Shown here piece after piece: positions 55,735 to 64,000 of a stretch of 64,000 nucleotides of DNA. This stretch comes from Aliagarivorans marinus DSM 23064 (GTDB taxonomy: Bacteria > Pseudomonadota > Gammaproteobacteria > Enterobacterales > Celerinatantimonadaceae). Both the position numbers and the translations under genes were made by a program. Under the pieces are notes generated by a model, which had not been told where the DNA came from, made no database searches, and saw only the letters and a list, made by a program, of their open reading frames with translations. The stretch spans positions 1-64,000 of the forward strand of contig NZ_AUBY01000009.1 in NCBI RefSeq assembly GCF_000429485.1, given 5' to 3'. The first letter of the stretch is position 1. Each line of letters opens with the position of its first letter.

Positions 55735-56727
55735 ATGAAACTACGCTATTTAGCCTTGGTACCTTTGGCCTTTGGTGCTCACGCCGCACAAGCAAGTGAG
55801 TGCGGAGCGGTCACGATTGCCGAGATGAATTGGAACTCTGCCAGTTTAATCGCCAATATTGATCGCTTTATTCTGGAGCATGGCTTTGGCTGCGAGGCTG
55901 AGCTGGTGCCCGGAGATACCATGCCCACTGGTACCTCGATGATCGAGAAAGGTCAGCCCGATATCGCCCCTGAGATGTGGTCTAACTCCATGAAAGAGGC
56001 TCTCGAGCAAGGCGTTGAAGAAGGGCGCTTACGCTTCGCGGGCAAGTCGCTTTCGGATGGCGGTGAAGAGGGCTTCTGGGTGCCCAAGTACCTCGTCGAG
56101 CAATATCCTGAACTGGCTACCATTGAAGGCGTTAAGCAACATGCCAAGTTGTTTGAGCACCCAGAAACCGATGAAGTGGCCGGTTTCTATGGTTGTCCAG
56201 CGGGTTGGAACTGCCAGATCAGTTCCGGCAACCTGTTCCGTGCTTTGGGCTTGGAAGAAGCGGGTTTTGAGATGATCGATCCTGGCTCGAGTGCAGGCCT
56301 GGCGGGCTCGATAGCCAAGGCCTATGAGCGTGAGCAAGGCTGGTTTGGTTACTATTGGGCGCCTACCGCGGTACTGGGTAAATACGAGATGGTTAAGGTC
56401 GACTTTGGCTCGGGTGTAGACGAAGAAGAGTTCGTTGAGTGTACCACTGCCGAAGAGTGTGAAGACCCCAAAGTCACCATGTACCCGCCGTCGCCGGTGC
56501 ATACCTTGACCACAGAAAGCTTTGCCAGCAAGTCCCCCACTGCATTTGCTTACATTTCCAGTCGCAGTTTCCCGAATGCTCAGATGAACTCGCTATTGGC
56601 GTGGATGGAAGATAACCAAGCCACTGGTGAAGATACCATGTACTACTTCATGGAAACCTACCCAGATGTTTGGAAGGCTTGGCTTAGCCCTGAGGTATCC
56701 GAACAAGTAGCGGCTGCGCTGCGTTAA
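55735..56727 (+). CDS. betaine/TMAO-type ABC transporter substrate-binding protein, copy 2
   Basis: 330 residues from ATG 55735; the frame runs further upstream into the regulator. Signal peptide to Ala20, then SECGAVTIAEMNWNSASLIANIDRF. Very like copy 1, with the same Trp set (MNW, EMW, EGFW, GWNC, GWFGYYW) and Cys. Directly upstream of the permease gene, from which it is separated by a hairpin. Under the CTCAAA operator. It is likely the main receptor of the system. Confidence 0.88.
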   Translation: MKLRYLALVPLAFGAHAAQASECGAVTIAEMNWNSASLIANIDRFILEHGFGCEAELVPGDTMPTGTSMIEKGQPDIAPEMWSNSMKEALEQGVEEGRLRFAGKSLSDGGEEGFWVPKYLVEQYPELATIEGVKQHAKLFEHPETDEVAGFYGCPAGWNCQISSGNLFRALGLEEAGFEMIDPGSSAGLAGSIAKAYEREQGWFGYYWAPTAVLGKYEMVKVDFGSGVDEEEFVECTTAEECEDPKVTMYPPSPVHTLTTESFASKSPTAFAYISSRSFPNAQMNSLLAWMEDNQATGEDTMYYFMETYPDVWKAWLSPEVSEQVAAALR

Positions 56728-56743
56728 TACTACATAGGATGTA

Positions 56744-56767
56744 CTGAAGGAGCCTTTGCTCCTTCAG
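56744..56767 (+). other. stem-loop between binding protein 2 and permease
   Basis: Perfect 10-base arms CTGAAGGAGC and GCTCCTTCAG with a CTTT loop, in the 67-base gap. No T run follows, so it does not end transcription; an mRNA stability or partial-termination element that leaves more binding protein than permease is plausible. Confidence 0.6.
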
Positions 56768-56794
56768 CGTGTAAGTAAGAAAGGACAACTTGAT

Positions 56795-57694
56795 ATGGCT
56801 GACAACTCCTGGCTCACTAGCTTCCCGAAAATGGAGCGTGGTGAGCTTGCTGCTATCCGCAAAACCTTGGATGGTGCCTACCGACAATTCTCGCGCGATT
56901 ATGGCGAGAGCATCGAGGCCTTCTTTGAGCCTCTATTATCTTTTTTAGTGTGGTTTGAGCGATTACTGCTGGCGACTCCTTGGTGGATCGTATTAGCGGC
57001 AGTTGCAGCGCTTGTTTATGCTGCCAGCCGATCTTGGAAACTCTGCGTGGGCAGTATCGTTTCGTTGCTGCTGATTGGTTATCTCGGCATGTGGGACGAC
57101 ACCATGCGCACCCTCAGCATTATCACCGTGTGTACCTTGTTGGCGATTGTATTGGGTATTCCCATCGGTATCGCCATGGCCCGCTCTAATCGGACCCAGT
57201 CGATTGTTACTCCGATGCTGGACATTATGCAGACCATGCCAGCCTTCGTTTACCTGATCCCGGTGGTCATGCTGCTAGGTATCGGCAAGATCCCAGGCCT
57301 GATTGCGGTGGTTATCTATGCCATTCCGCCGGTGATTCGCCTGACAAACTTGGGGATTAGGCTGGTGGACCGTGAAGTTCTCGAGGCAGCTACTGCCTTT
57401 GGCGCTAATCCTCGACAACGTCTGCTCGGGGTGCAGTTGCCGCTGGCGATGCCGACTATTATGGCGGGCATCAACCAGACCATTATGATGGCGCTGTCGA
57501 TGGTGGTGATTGCCTCGATGATCGGTGTGAAAGGCTTGGGCCAGCCAGTGCTCAAGTCGATTACCAACCAATACTTTACCTTGGGGCTGTTGAATGGCCT
57601 GGCGATTGTCGCCTTGGCGATTATCTTCGACCGGGTATCGCAGGCCTACGCCAAACGCACCCAAGCGCACTTGGGAGGGCTACAGCATGACTAA
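56795..57694 (+). CDS. ABC permease (ProW/OpuAB type)
   Basis: 299 residues from ATG 56795, with AAAGGA upstream. Six to seven membrane segments and the inner-membrane permease motif EAATAFGANPRQRLLGVQLPLAMPTIMAGINQTIMMALSMVV (EAA loop). Carries ligands handed over by the binding proteins. Overlaps the ATPase gene by 8 bases. Confidence 0.92.
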   Translation: MADNSWLTSFPKMERGELAAIRKTLDGAYRQFSRDYGESIEAFFEPLLSFLVWFERLLLATPWWIVLAAVAALVYAASRSWKLCVGSIVSLLLIGYLGMWDDTMRTLSIITVCTLLAIVLGIPIGIAMARSNRTQSIVTPMLDIMQTMPAFVYLIPVVMLLGIGKIPGLIAVVIYAIPPVIRLTNLGIRLVDREVLEAATAFGANPRQRLLGVQLPLAMPTIMAGINQTIMMALSMVVIASMIGVKGLGQPVLKSITNQYFTLGLLNGLAIVALAIIFDRVSQAYAKRTQAHLGGLQHD

Positions 57695-58931
57695 GCCGCT
57701 GATTGAAGTTAAAGGCCTCTACAAGGTATTCGGTAGCCAGCCTCAGAAAGTGTTACCGCGGGTTAAGCAAGGGCAGAGCAAAGACCAGATCTTGGCTGAA
57801 ACGGGCCACACGGTGGGCCTTAAAGAGATCGACCTGCACATCAACAAAGGTGAGATCTTTGTGATTATGGGGCTATCCGGCTCCGGTAAGTCGACCCTGA
57901 TCCGTCACTTTAACCGCCTAATCGAGCCCAGCGAGGGCGAGATCTGGGTGGACGGCACCGATGTGATGAAGCTTAGCCAAGGTCAGCTGCAGGAGTTTCG
58001 CCGACATAAGATGTCGATGGTATTCCAGCGCTTTGGCCTGCTACCACACCGTAACGTGCTGGATAACGTGGCATACGGCTTGGAGATCCAAGGCATCGAA
58101 AAGGCCCATCGACAGAAAGTCGCGGGAGAGTGGCTGGAAACGGTGGGGCTCAATGGCTATGCCGCCCAGTTCCCATCGCAGCTCTCCGGTGGTCAGCAGC
58201 AACGGGTAGGTTTGGCTCGCGCCTTAGCAACCGATGCCGAAATCCTGCTAATGGATGAGGCCTTCTCGGCGCTCGACCCGTTAATCCGCAGTGAGATGCA
58301 AGACCAACTGATCGAGCTGCAAAGCAGCTTGCACAAAACCATCATCTTTATCACCCATGACCTCGACGAAGCACTTCGTTTGGGCGATCGCATCGCCATT
58401 CTTAAAGATGGCGCCCTGGTGCAGCAGGGTACTCCCGATGAGATCTTGCTACACCCGGCCGATGATTATGTAGAGGCCTTCGTCAAAGACGTAAACCGGG
58501 CCCGGGCACTGACGGTGGAAACCGTAATGAAGCCGCCGGTTAGCCGCATCACCGCCGAAACCTTGGGCGAAGCCTTGAGTCAGATGAAGCGTCTGAAGGA
58601 TGACTATGCCTACCATGTGACCGAGGAAGGCTATCAGGGGGTGCTGACACAAGAGGGGTTGGAGCAGGTGAACAAGTCGCTGCATCAGCAGGAGATCTCT
58701 GAAGAGGTCTACGAAGATGTGCCAGTGGTATCACCCGATACGCCGATCGAGCAGATCGTTGGCGATACCATCGAGAGTGATTATTCGCTGCCTGTGGTGG
58801 ATGACGACGGTAACCTAAAAGGCTTGGTTGCGGCCGAGAATGTGGCAGAGGTGTTTGCTGAGCCAGAATCGAGCGATATCGAGCCTACAGAGGCTGCCAA
58901 CGAGGAGGAGCCGGAGCCAAAAGCCTCCTAA
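57687..58931 (+). CDS. ABC ATPase with CBS domains (ProV/OpuAA type)
   Basis: 414 residues from ATG 57687 (the upstream frame lies in the permease). Walker A GLSGSGKST, LSGGQQQRVGLARAL signature, Walker B ILLMDEAF, H-loop FITHDL. Residues from about 280 hold two CBS motifs (VETVMKPPVSRITAETLGEALSQM, then VYEDVPVVSPDTPIEQIVGD...LPVVDDDGNLKGLVAAEN), followed by an acidic tail of about 23 residues (EPESSDIEPTEAANEEEPEP). CBS plus anionic tail is the ion-sensing layout known from OpuA. Confidence 0.92.
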   Translation: MTKPLIEVKGLYKVFGSQPQKVLPRVKQGQSKDQILAETGHTVGLKEIDLHINKGEIFVIMGLSGSGKSTLIRHFNRLIEPSEGEIWVDGTDVMKLSQGQLQEFRRHKMSMVFQRFGLLPHRNVLDNVAYGLEIQGIEKAHRQKVAGEWLETVGLNGYAAQFPSQLSGGQQQRVGLARALATDAEILLMDEAFSALDPLIRSEMQDQLIELQSSLHKTIIFITHDLDEALRLGDRIAILKDGALVQQGTPDEILLHPADDYVEAFVKDVNRARALTVETVMKPPVSRITAETLGEALSQMKRLKDDYAYHVTEEGYQGVLTQEGLEQVNKSLHQQEISEEVYEDVPVVSPDTPIEQIVGDTIESDYSLPVVDDDGNLKGLVAAENVAEVFAEPESSDIEPTEAANEEEPEPKAS

Positions 58932-58943
58932 GCGTGTTGTCTT

Positions 58944-58974
58944 CAACCTGTTTATGCATAGCGTAAACAGGTTG
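58944..58974. other. hairpin after the ATPase gene
   Basis: CAACCTGTTTA and TAAACAGGTTG, 11 bases each, around a 9-base loop. No T run. Possible weak terminator or stabiliser at the end of the operon. Confidence 0.45.
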
Positions 58975-59139
58975 ATTGCTAACGCTTTTATCAGCAACTG
59001 ACCATTCTCACCCCTTCTCCAATCTTGTTTAGATTCTTTACTCAAAATAATCGACGATCACGCACACAGGCTTGGGAATATCACTCTATAATCGGTGCCA
59101 GCTTCAGCTATAGTTGATGCTCTTTTGATGGAGGCAGTA

Positions 59140-60120
59140 ATGGAAAAGTGGTGCATTGGCTTGATGCTCGCGGTACTGGCCGGTACGGCACAGGCATGTG
59201 AAAAAGTAACAATTGCGGAAATGGGGTGGAGCTCGGCTAGTGTGGTCGCGCATATTGATCAATATGTCTTAGAACATGGTTTTGGCTGTGAGGTGGAGTT
59301 AGTCGATGGCGATACCTTGCCCACCGCGGTGTCGATGCTAACCCAAGGCTTCCCGGATATTGCCCCGGAATACTGGTTGGGTTCGATGAAAACCGCCATC
59401 AACAAGGCGGTGATGGACCAGCGGCTGCGCTATGCTGGCGACACCCTATCGGATGGCGGTGAGGAAGGCTTCTGGGTACCGGCCTACCTGGTTGAAAAGC
59501 ACCCAGAGCTGGCCACCATCGACGGAGTTATCAAGCATGCCAAGCTGTTTAGACCTGATGAGGACGCCAGTCCTACCTTTCATAACTGCCCGTCCGGGTG
59601 GAACTGCCAGGTAAGCGGCGCCAACTTGTTCAAAGCGCTACAGCTTGAGCAAGCCGGGTTCGAGTTGGTTGAAGCCGCCTCGGGCACCTTGCTTGCCGAC
59701 TCTATCTCTTCGGCCTATCAAGAGCAGCGTGGTTGGCTGGGTGTCTACTGGGCGCCGACCGCGGTATTGGGCGAGTATCCGATGGTAAAGGTCGACTTTG
59801 GCAGCGGTATCGATGAAAAACACTTTCAGGATTGCATTAGTCGCAGTATTTGTAATGAGGCGCAGCCGACCATGTATCCGCCCACGCCCGTGCTCACCCT
59901 AACAACCGGCAGTTTTGCTGAGCGTGAACCGGCTGCGTTCACCTATCTTGAGCAACGCAGCTACAGCAACCCCCAGATGAACCAGTTACTGGCATGGATG
60001 GAGCGCAATCAAGCCAGCAGTGAGCAGGCCAGCCGCTACTTCCTCGAGACCAACCCAGAGCTGTGGCAGGCGTGGTTACCCGCCGAGGTGGCTGATGCAC
60101 TGCGGGCAAGCTTCAATTAA
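59140..60120 (+). CDS. betaine/TMAO-type ABC transporter substrate-binding protein, copy 3
   Basis: 326 residues from ATG 59140, with GGAGG upstream; the frame extends back without support. Signal to about Ala19, then CEKVTIAEMGWSSASVVAHI. It is the most divergent of the three: Asn in MNW is Gly here, GWFGYYW becomes GWLGVYW, and ELW becomes EYW. So its binding site may prefer another methylated amine. It is not linked to its own permease. Confidence 0.87.
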   Translation: MEKWCIGLMLAVLAGTAQACEKVTIAEMGWSSASVVAHIDQYVLEHGFGCEVELVDGDTLPTAVSMLTQGFPDIAPEYWLGSMKTAINKAVMDQRLRYAGDTLSDGGEEGFWVPAYLVEKHPELATIDGVIKHAKLFRPDEDASPTFHNCPSGWNCQVSGANLFKALQLEQAGFELVEAASGTLLADSISSAYQEQRGWLGVYWAPTAVLGEYPMVKVDFGSGIDEKHFQDCISRSICNEAQPTMYPPTPVLTLTTGSFAEREPAAFTYLEQRSYSNPQMNQLLAWMERNQASSEQASRYFLETNPELWQAWLPAEVADALRASFN

Positions 60121-60171
60121 GCCAGAGCGGGTGCTATGTTGAGGCTTTAATCGTCACCATCCTTATCTGAG

Positions 60172-61161
60172 ATGCTGAAATCGAGGTTTGCAAAAGCCAA
60201 CATCGTGGTCGCTCTGCTGCTTGTCGTAGCTTTACTTGGCCCAAGAGTCGATCTCACTACGCCGAACTCGCGCCCAGCTCTGCCCGTTGAACTCGATGCT
60301 CATATTGCCGAGTCAGAAGGGCGCTACCACGATATTGTTGCGGGTACGGAAAAGTACCTGCATTGGCACGCCGAGCCACACGCTCAAACCCCACTGAGTG
60401 TGGTCTACCTGCATGGCTTTTCCGCCTCTCGCCAAGAGACTGCGCCACTGAGCGAGAACCTTGCCAAGCATCTTGCTGCCAACCTTTTTGCTACCCGCCT
60501 GACCGGTCATGGGCGCAAACACCCCGACGCCATGAGCGAGGGCAGTGTGCAGCGCTGGCTGGAAGACGGCTATGAGGCGCTAGCCGTTGGCGAGGCGATT
60601 GGCGAGCGGGTGGTGCTGTTGGGGGTGTCCACTGGCGCAACCATTGCCACTTGGCTTGCCGCCCAAGCGCCCGAGCAATTGGCCGCCTTGGTGCTGATCT
60701 CGCCCAACTTTGGCCCCGCTGACTCCGGTGCACGAGCGTTGCTGTGGCCCTGGGGCGAGCAGTTGGCCAAGTTAGTCACTGGTGAGCGGCGTAGCTGGCA
60801 CGCGCAAAATCCCTTACAGCATCGCTATTGGACCACCTCTTACCCCACTGAGAGCCTGCTGCCGATGATGGGGCTGGTAGAGCTGATAACGCCTGAGCTG
60901 CTTGCCAGCGTCGAAGTACCAGTGTTAGTTATCTACTCGCCGTTGGATCAGGTGGTGGACCCGCAAGCCACCGAGCGAGCCTTTCAGCAACTGGCCTCGC
61001 CAATTAAACAGCTGACCGCTTATACCGATGCTCGTGACCCCGGGCAGCACGTGTTAGCGGGCAGGGTACTCTCACCCGACTCAACCGAAGCGGTTGAACA
61101 GATCATTGAACAGTTTCTTCACCAGAAGGTAAGCTGGGCAACCGCCCTTAACGCCGATTAG
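60172..61161 (+). CDS. alpha/beta hydrolase with N-terminal membrane anchor
   Basis: 329 residues. N-terminal hydrophobic helix (IVVALLLVVALLG) as signal anchor, so periplasmic or membrane-bound. HGFSASRQE is the oxyanion motif, GVSTGA the nucleophile elbow, SPLDQVVD the acid, and a late His occurs in PGQHVL. Carboxylesterase-like; substrate unknown. No clear ribosome site at the ATG. Confidence 0.82.
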   Translation: MLKSRFAKANIVVALLLVVALLGPRVDLTTPNSRPALPVELDAHIAESEGRYHDIVAGTEKYLHWHAEPHAQTPLSVVYLHGFSASRQETAPLSENLAKHLAANLFATRLTGHGRKHPDAMSEGSVQRWLEDGYEALAVGEAIGERVVLLGVSTGATIATWLAAQAPEQLAALVLISPNFGPADSGARALLWPWGEQLAKLVTGERRSWHAQNPLQHRYWTTSYPTESLLPMMGLVELITPELLASVEVPVLVIYSPLDQVVDPQATERAFQQLASPIKQLTAYTDARDPGQHVLAGRVLSPDSTEAVEQIIEQFLHQKVSWATALNAD

Positions 61162-61171
61162 GACTCATTGA

Positions 61172-61417
61172 ATGGCAGAGATAACCCTAAGCCCGCAGCG
61201 TCGTGCGGCCCTGCTTGAAAAGATAAGCAACTACATGGATCAGGAGCTGGAGCGCCCAGTCGGCCAGTTTGAAGCGGAGTTTCTGCTCGATTTTATTAGT
61301 CGTGAGTTGGGCCCCAGCTACTACAACCAAGGCCTGCAAGATGCCCAAGCGGTGGTGCGACAGCGGATCGAGCTGGTGTTGGAAGATATTGAAGCCCAAG
61401 AAGTGTATCCGGACTAA
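61172..61417 (+). CDS. DUF2164 protein
   Basis: 81 residues. The pattern ITLSPQRRAALLEKISNYMDQELERPVGQFEAEFLLDFISRELGPSYYNQGLQDA matches DUF2164, a small soluble family of unknown function common in bacteria. Starts 11 bases after the hydrolase and is followed 11 bases later by the racemase gene: one transcript. Confidence 0.85.
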   Translation: MAEITLSPQRRAALLEKISNYMDQELERPVGQFEAEFLLDFISRELGPSYYNQGLQDAQAVVRQRIELVLEDIEAQEVYPD

Positions 61418-61427
61418 AGGAGCAATG

Positions 61428-62117
61428 ATGAAAACCATAGGCATACTCGGTGGAATGAGCTGGGAGTCGACAGTGACGTACTACCAAGGACTCAACCGCG
61501 CGGTTAAACAGCGTTTGGGCGGGCTTCACTCGGCCAAGTTGGTGCTGCTCAGTGTCGACTTTGCCGAGATTGAAAGGCTGCAGCATCAGGGCGAGTGGCA
61601 ACAGCTCGGCGAGCTGCTGGCAGCCAATGCCCGCCAAGTGGAAGCGGCCGGTGCCGAGGGCTTATTGATTGCCACCAATACCATGCACAAGGTTGCTGAG
61701 CCCGTCGCTGCAGGTATCGGCATTCCTCTGCTGCACTTGGCAGACGCCACCGCCGAGCATTTGTTGGCGCAGGGTATCCGCCGCGTTGGGCTACTCGGTA
61801 CTCGCTTTACAATGGAGCAAGCCTTTTACCGTGAGCGGATCGAGGCCCGTGGCATCGAGGTAGTGGTGCCGGATGTGGCCGAGCGCGAACTTGTGCATCG
61901 GGTGATCTATGACGAGCTATGTAATGGGCAGATTGTTGATAGCTCCCGCCAAGGCTATCTGCAGATTATCGATAACCTGGCCAAGCAGGGCGCACAGGGG
62001 GTGATTCTGGGCTGTACCGAGATAGGCTTGCTGGTGGATGCTCAGCACACCGCAGTGCCGCTGTTTGACACCACCGCGATCCATATCGAGCAAGCGGTGA
62101 ACTGGGCGTTGGCCTAG
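61428..62117 (+). CDS. aspartate/glutamate racemase family protein, YgeA-like
   Basis: 229 residues from ATG 61428, five bases after AGGAG (ATG 61425 is too near). GILGGMSWEST at the N-terminus. The first catalytic position is Thr in ATNTMH and the second Cys in LGCTEIG. This Thr/Cys pair is that of E. coli YgeA (L-aspartate/glutamate-specific racemase), unlike the Cys/Cys pair of classical aspartate racemases. Probably makes or removes D-amino acids or their L-forms. Confidence 0.85.
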   Translation: MKTIGILGGMSWESTVTYYQGLNRAVKQRLGGLHSAKLVLLSVDFAEIERLQHQGEWQQLGELLAANARQVEAAGAEGLLIATNTMHKVAEPVAAGIGIPLLHLADATAEHLLAQGIRRVGLLGTRFTMEQAFYRERIEARGIEVVVPDVAERELVHRVIYDELCNGQIVDSSRQGYLQIIDNLAKQGAQGVILGCTEIGLLVDAQHTAVPLFDTTAIHIEQAVNWALA

Positions 62118-62163
62118 TGTCAGCGGCTATGGTGTGACGGCCACAAGAAAGAGAATACCAAAG

Positions 62164-63027
62164 ATGCATCAATCACCCACCCGCATTGCGGCGCTCTTGC
62201 TGGCTTTGCTGGCGTTTGCTGGCAACTCTTTACTCACCCGTGCAGCCTTGCTGGAGACCCCCATCGACCCGCTCAGCTTTAGCCTGCTTCGCTTGTATTC
62301 TGGTTGTATCACCTTGTTGGTGCTGGCAAGGCTGGTAGGAGGGCGTTCTTTCCCAGAGCAATCCCATGCTGGAAGCCGCTTCGGCGGTGTTGGGCTAATC
62401 GCTTACATGCTGTTGTTTACTTTTGCTTATCGGGAGATGTCGACCGCGGTGGGTGCGCTACTGCTGTTCGCCAGCGTACAGATAAGCCTGTGGTTTTGGA
62501 GCCGCCTGCAAGGCGAGGGCTACACTCGCCGGGAGGTTGCCGGGGTGATCATCGCCTTTGCTGGGCTAGTGCTGTTACTTGCAAAGGGCTGGAGCACCCC
62601 TGCGGTGATGCCGGCTTTGCAAATGGTGGTTGCGGGGATTGCTTGGGCAGGTTATACCCTTGCGGGAAAAGGTGCGGGCGAGCCGCTGCTGATGAGCAGC
62701 GGCAACTTTATTTTGGCCTCGCTGCTCAGTTTGCTCGCATTGCCGCTCTATCTGGAGACACCGATGCAACTGGATACCTTGGCGGTCGGCTATGCCCTGC
62801 TATCCGGTATGCTCTGCTCGGCGATTGGCTATGCCCTTTGGTACTTTGCGATTGCGCCGATGCGCGCATCTTTGGCCGGAGTGCTGCAGCTAAGTGTGCC
62901 GCTGATTGCCGCGCTGATGGGGGCGGCCTACCTGCAAGAAGCCTTGTCGCTTGAGTTGTTACTGTCGATGCTGGTGGTGCTGGTGGGGATCTTATTGGTT
63001 ATGAATCCGCGATTAAAGCGCGGGTGA
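62164..63027 (+). CDS. EamA/DMT-family transporter
   Basis: 287 residues from ATG 62164; GTG 62134 is an alternative but both have weak ribosome sites. Ten membrane segments in two EamA repeats (LLALLAFAGNSLLTRAALLE..., GAYLQEALSLELLLSMLVVLVGILLVMNP). Exports or imports an unknown metabolite. Possibly co-transcribed with the racemase gene, 46 bases upstream. Confidence 0.82.
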   Translation: MHQSPTRIAALLLALLAFAGNSLLTRAALLETPIDPLSFSLLRLYSGCITLLVLARLVGGRSFPEQSHAGSRFGGVGLIAYMLLFTFAYREMSTAVGALLLFASVQISLWFWSRLQGEGYTRREVAGVIIAFAGLVLLLAKGWSTPAVMPALQMVVAGIAWAGYTLAGKGAGEPLLMSSGNFILASLLSLLALPLYLETPMQLDTLAVGYALLSGMLCSAIGYALWYFAIAPMRASLAGVLQLSVPLIAALMGAAYLQEALSLELLLSMLVVLVGILLVMNPRLKRG

Positions 63028-63045
63028 GCGATACACGAGAGGCCC

Positions 63046-64000
63046 CTAAGTGGTGGCCTCTGTGCTGGCTTGCTTGAACATCGCTATCGCATCTAAGCGC
63101 GCTTGTTTGTGGTCAACAATCGGCTGCGGGTAGGGGGTGTCGGGCTGCTGCGCTGCTAGCCACTCATGGGGTTGATGAATGTGTTTCGCCGGGACCTCCG
63201 CCAGCTCCTCAACCCAGGCCTTGATAAACGCGCCTTCAGGATCGAAGCGCTGCCCTTGGGTGGTTGGGTTAAACACCCGAAAGTAGGGCGCGGCATCCGC
63301 ACCTGTACTGGCCGCCCATTGCCAACCTCCGTTATTCGCTGCCAAGTCGTAGTCAATGAGCAGCTGGCTGAACCAGCTCTCGCCCACCCGCCAATCGATG
63401 TGCAGATCTTTAGTCAGGAAGCTGGCAACAATCATCCGTAATCGGTTGTGCATCCAGCCGCTGCGTTTCAGGCAGCGCATTGCTGCATCGACGATGGGGT
63501 AGCCGGTCATCCCTTCTTGCCATGCGCTCAACCCTTGCGGGTTTTGCTTCCAGCGCACTTTTTCGGTGTCGGGCTTAAACGCCTGGCGGGCACCCAGTCG
63601 CGGATACTCGTAGAGCAAGTGGCGGTAGAACTCGCGCCAGATTAACTCATTTAACCAAGCAAAGCCGGGTTGGCTGCGCTCAGTTGGCAGTTGTCCGAGG
63701 TGCTGCTTGAGTGCTTGTAAACACTGATTAGGGCTTAAGCTGCCTACAGCCAGGTAGGGAGAGAGTTGACTGGTTGCGCTAACGCTAGGGAAATCCCGAG
63801 CCCGTTCATAGTCCTCTAAGTATTCAATGCAGAATCGTTTCAAGCGCTGCTGTGCCGCGACTTCGCCTGCAGGCCAGTCAATCTGTTCGGCCACACCGGG
63901 GAAGGGCGGTGCACTGGCTTGCTGTTCATCGCACGCTTCGGGGGCGGGGAAACAACTGTAGCCGCACAGGCGCAGTTGCTGCACCCAGGCGCGGCTAAAC
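63046..64000 (-). CDS. phrB: deoxyribodipyrimidine photolyase, C-terminal part
   Basis: At least 317 residues of a photolyase/cryptochrome: the visible part covers the FAD-binding domain. Landmarks are NELIWREFYRHLL, MRCLKRSGWMHNRLRMIVASFLTKDLHIDWR, LIDYDLAANNGGWQWAASTGADAAPYFRVFNP and PVDH-like end. It splits UV-made pyrimidine dimers using blue light. The frame stays open to the window edge (residues reading FSRAWVQQL), so the N-terminus and start lie outside. Confidence 0.93.
   Translation of the reverse strand, partial: FSRAWVQQLRLCGYSCFPAPEACDEQQASAPPFPGVAEQIDWPAGEVAAQQRLKRFCIEYLEDYERARDFPSVSATSQLSPYLAVGSLSPNQCLQALKQHLGQLPTERSQPGFAWLNELIWREFYRHLLYEYPRLGARQAFKPDTEKVRWKQNPQGLSAWQEGMTGYPIVDAAMRCLKRSGWMHNRLRMIVASFLTKDLHIDWRVGESWFSQLLIDYDLAANNGGWQWAASTGADAAPYFRVFNPTTQGQRFDPEGAFIKAWVEELAEVPAKHIHQPHEWLAAQQPDTPYPQPIVDHKQARLDAIAMFKQASTEATT

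Noticed and set aside
58944-58974. Terminator after the betaine ATPase gene
   Set aside because: Strong hairpin but no T run, so listed as a hairpin and not as a terminator.

Overview
The window is a chromosomal segment of a gammaproteobacterium, probably marine and of the Shewanella/Ferrimonas/Aeromonas kind. This is inferred from gene content and order, not from a database search: ubiE-ubiJ-ubiB-tatABC-tatD, glrK-qseG-glrR, the acnD/prpF form of the methylcitrate cycle, a DUF2860 barrel, CreA, and several osmolyte uptake genes. GC looks mid-50s. No phage, integrase, transposase, CRISPR array or tRNA was seen. Most of the window is ordinary housekeeping sequence with small accessory clusters in between.

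1-3.2 kb: the window opens inside a 5S rRNA gene, the end of an rrn operon. A complete second 5S with its own promoter lies at 2.5 kb, and a decayed copy of the same flank follows at 3.0-3.2 kb. Between the two 5S genes are a beta-propeller gene, a YoaK-type membrane protein, and cowN, the CO-protection protein of nitrogenase. cowN carries what looks like a complete NifA/IHF/sigma-54 promoter. 3.2-15.9 kb: esterase, cupin plus oxidoreductase pair, SMI1-type protein, alkyltransferase-like (ATL) repair protein, orphan ParA ATPase, GIY-YIG protein, a formate/nitrite channel fused to CBS domains whose promoter shares a palindrome with the neighbouring LysR gene, YjbQ, TauE, YdgJ-like oxidoreductase, diguanylate cyclase and small proteins.

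15.9-30.4 kb: asd, the envelope-stress system glrK-qseG-glrR, then the propionate (2-methylcitrate) operon, written in transcription order on the minus strand as gntR-prpB-prpC-acnD-prpF-prpE, with TGTCGACA operators in front of the regulator. 30.5-39.2 kb: two small proteins, then ubiquinone synthesis (ubiE, ubiJ, ubiB), Tat export (tatABC), tatD, an MFS carrier and dbpA. 39.2-51 kb: a DUF4397 lipoprotein, aspA, creA, two regulator/target pairs (GlxA type with a cysteine hydrolase; AraC with a DMT exporter), a DUF2860 barrel, and an apparent hydrolase-SDR-SRPBCC-AraC operon headed by a strong inverted repeat.

51-64 kb: rimO, then a quaternary-amine (betaine/TMAO-type) ABC uptake locus with three paralogous binding proteins around one permease and one CBS-containing ATPase, plus LuxR and MarR regulators. 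The window ends with a hydrolase, a DUF2164 protein, an aspartate/glutamate racemase, a DMT transporter and a photolyase gene cut by the edge.

The best candidates for something new are the NifA-type promoter of cowN in an rRNA-flanked segment, the FNT-CBS channel with its shared LysR-like palindrome, and the three-receptor betaine-type transporter.
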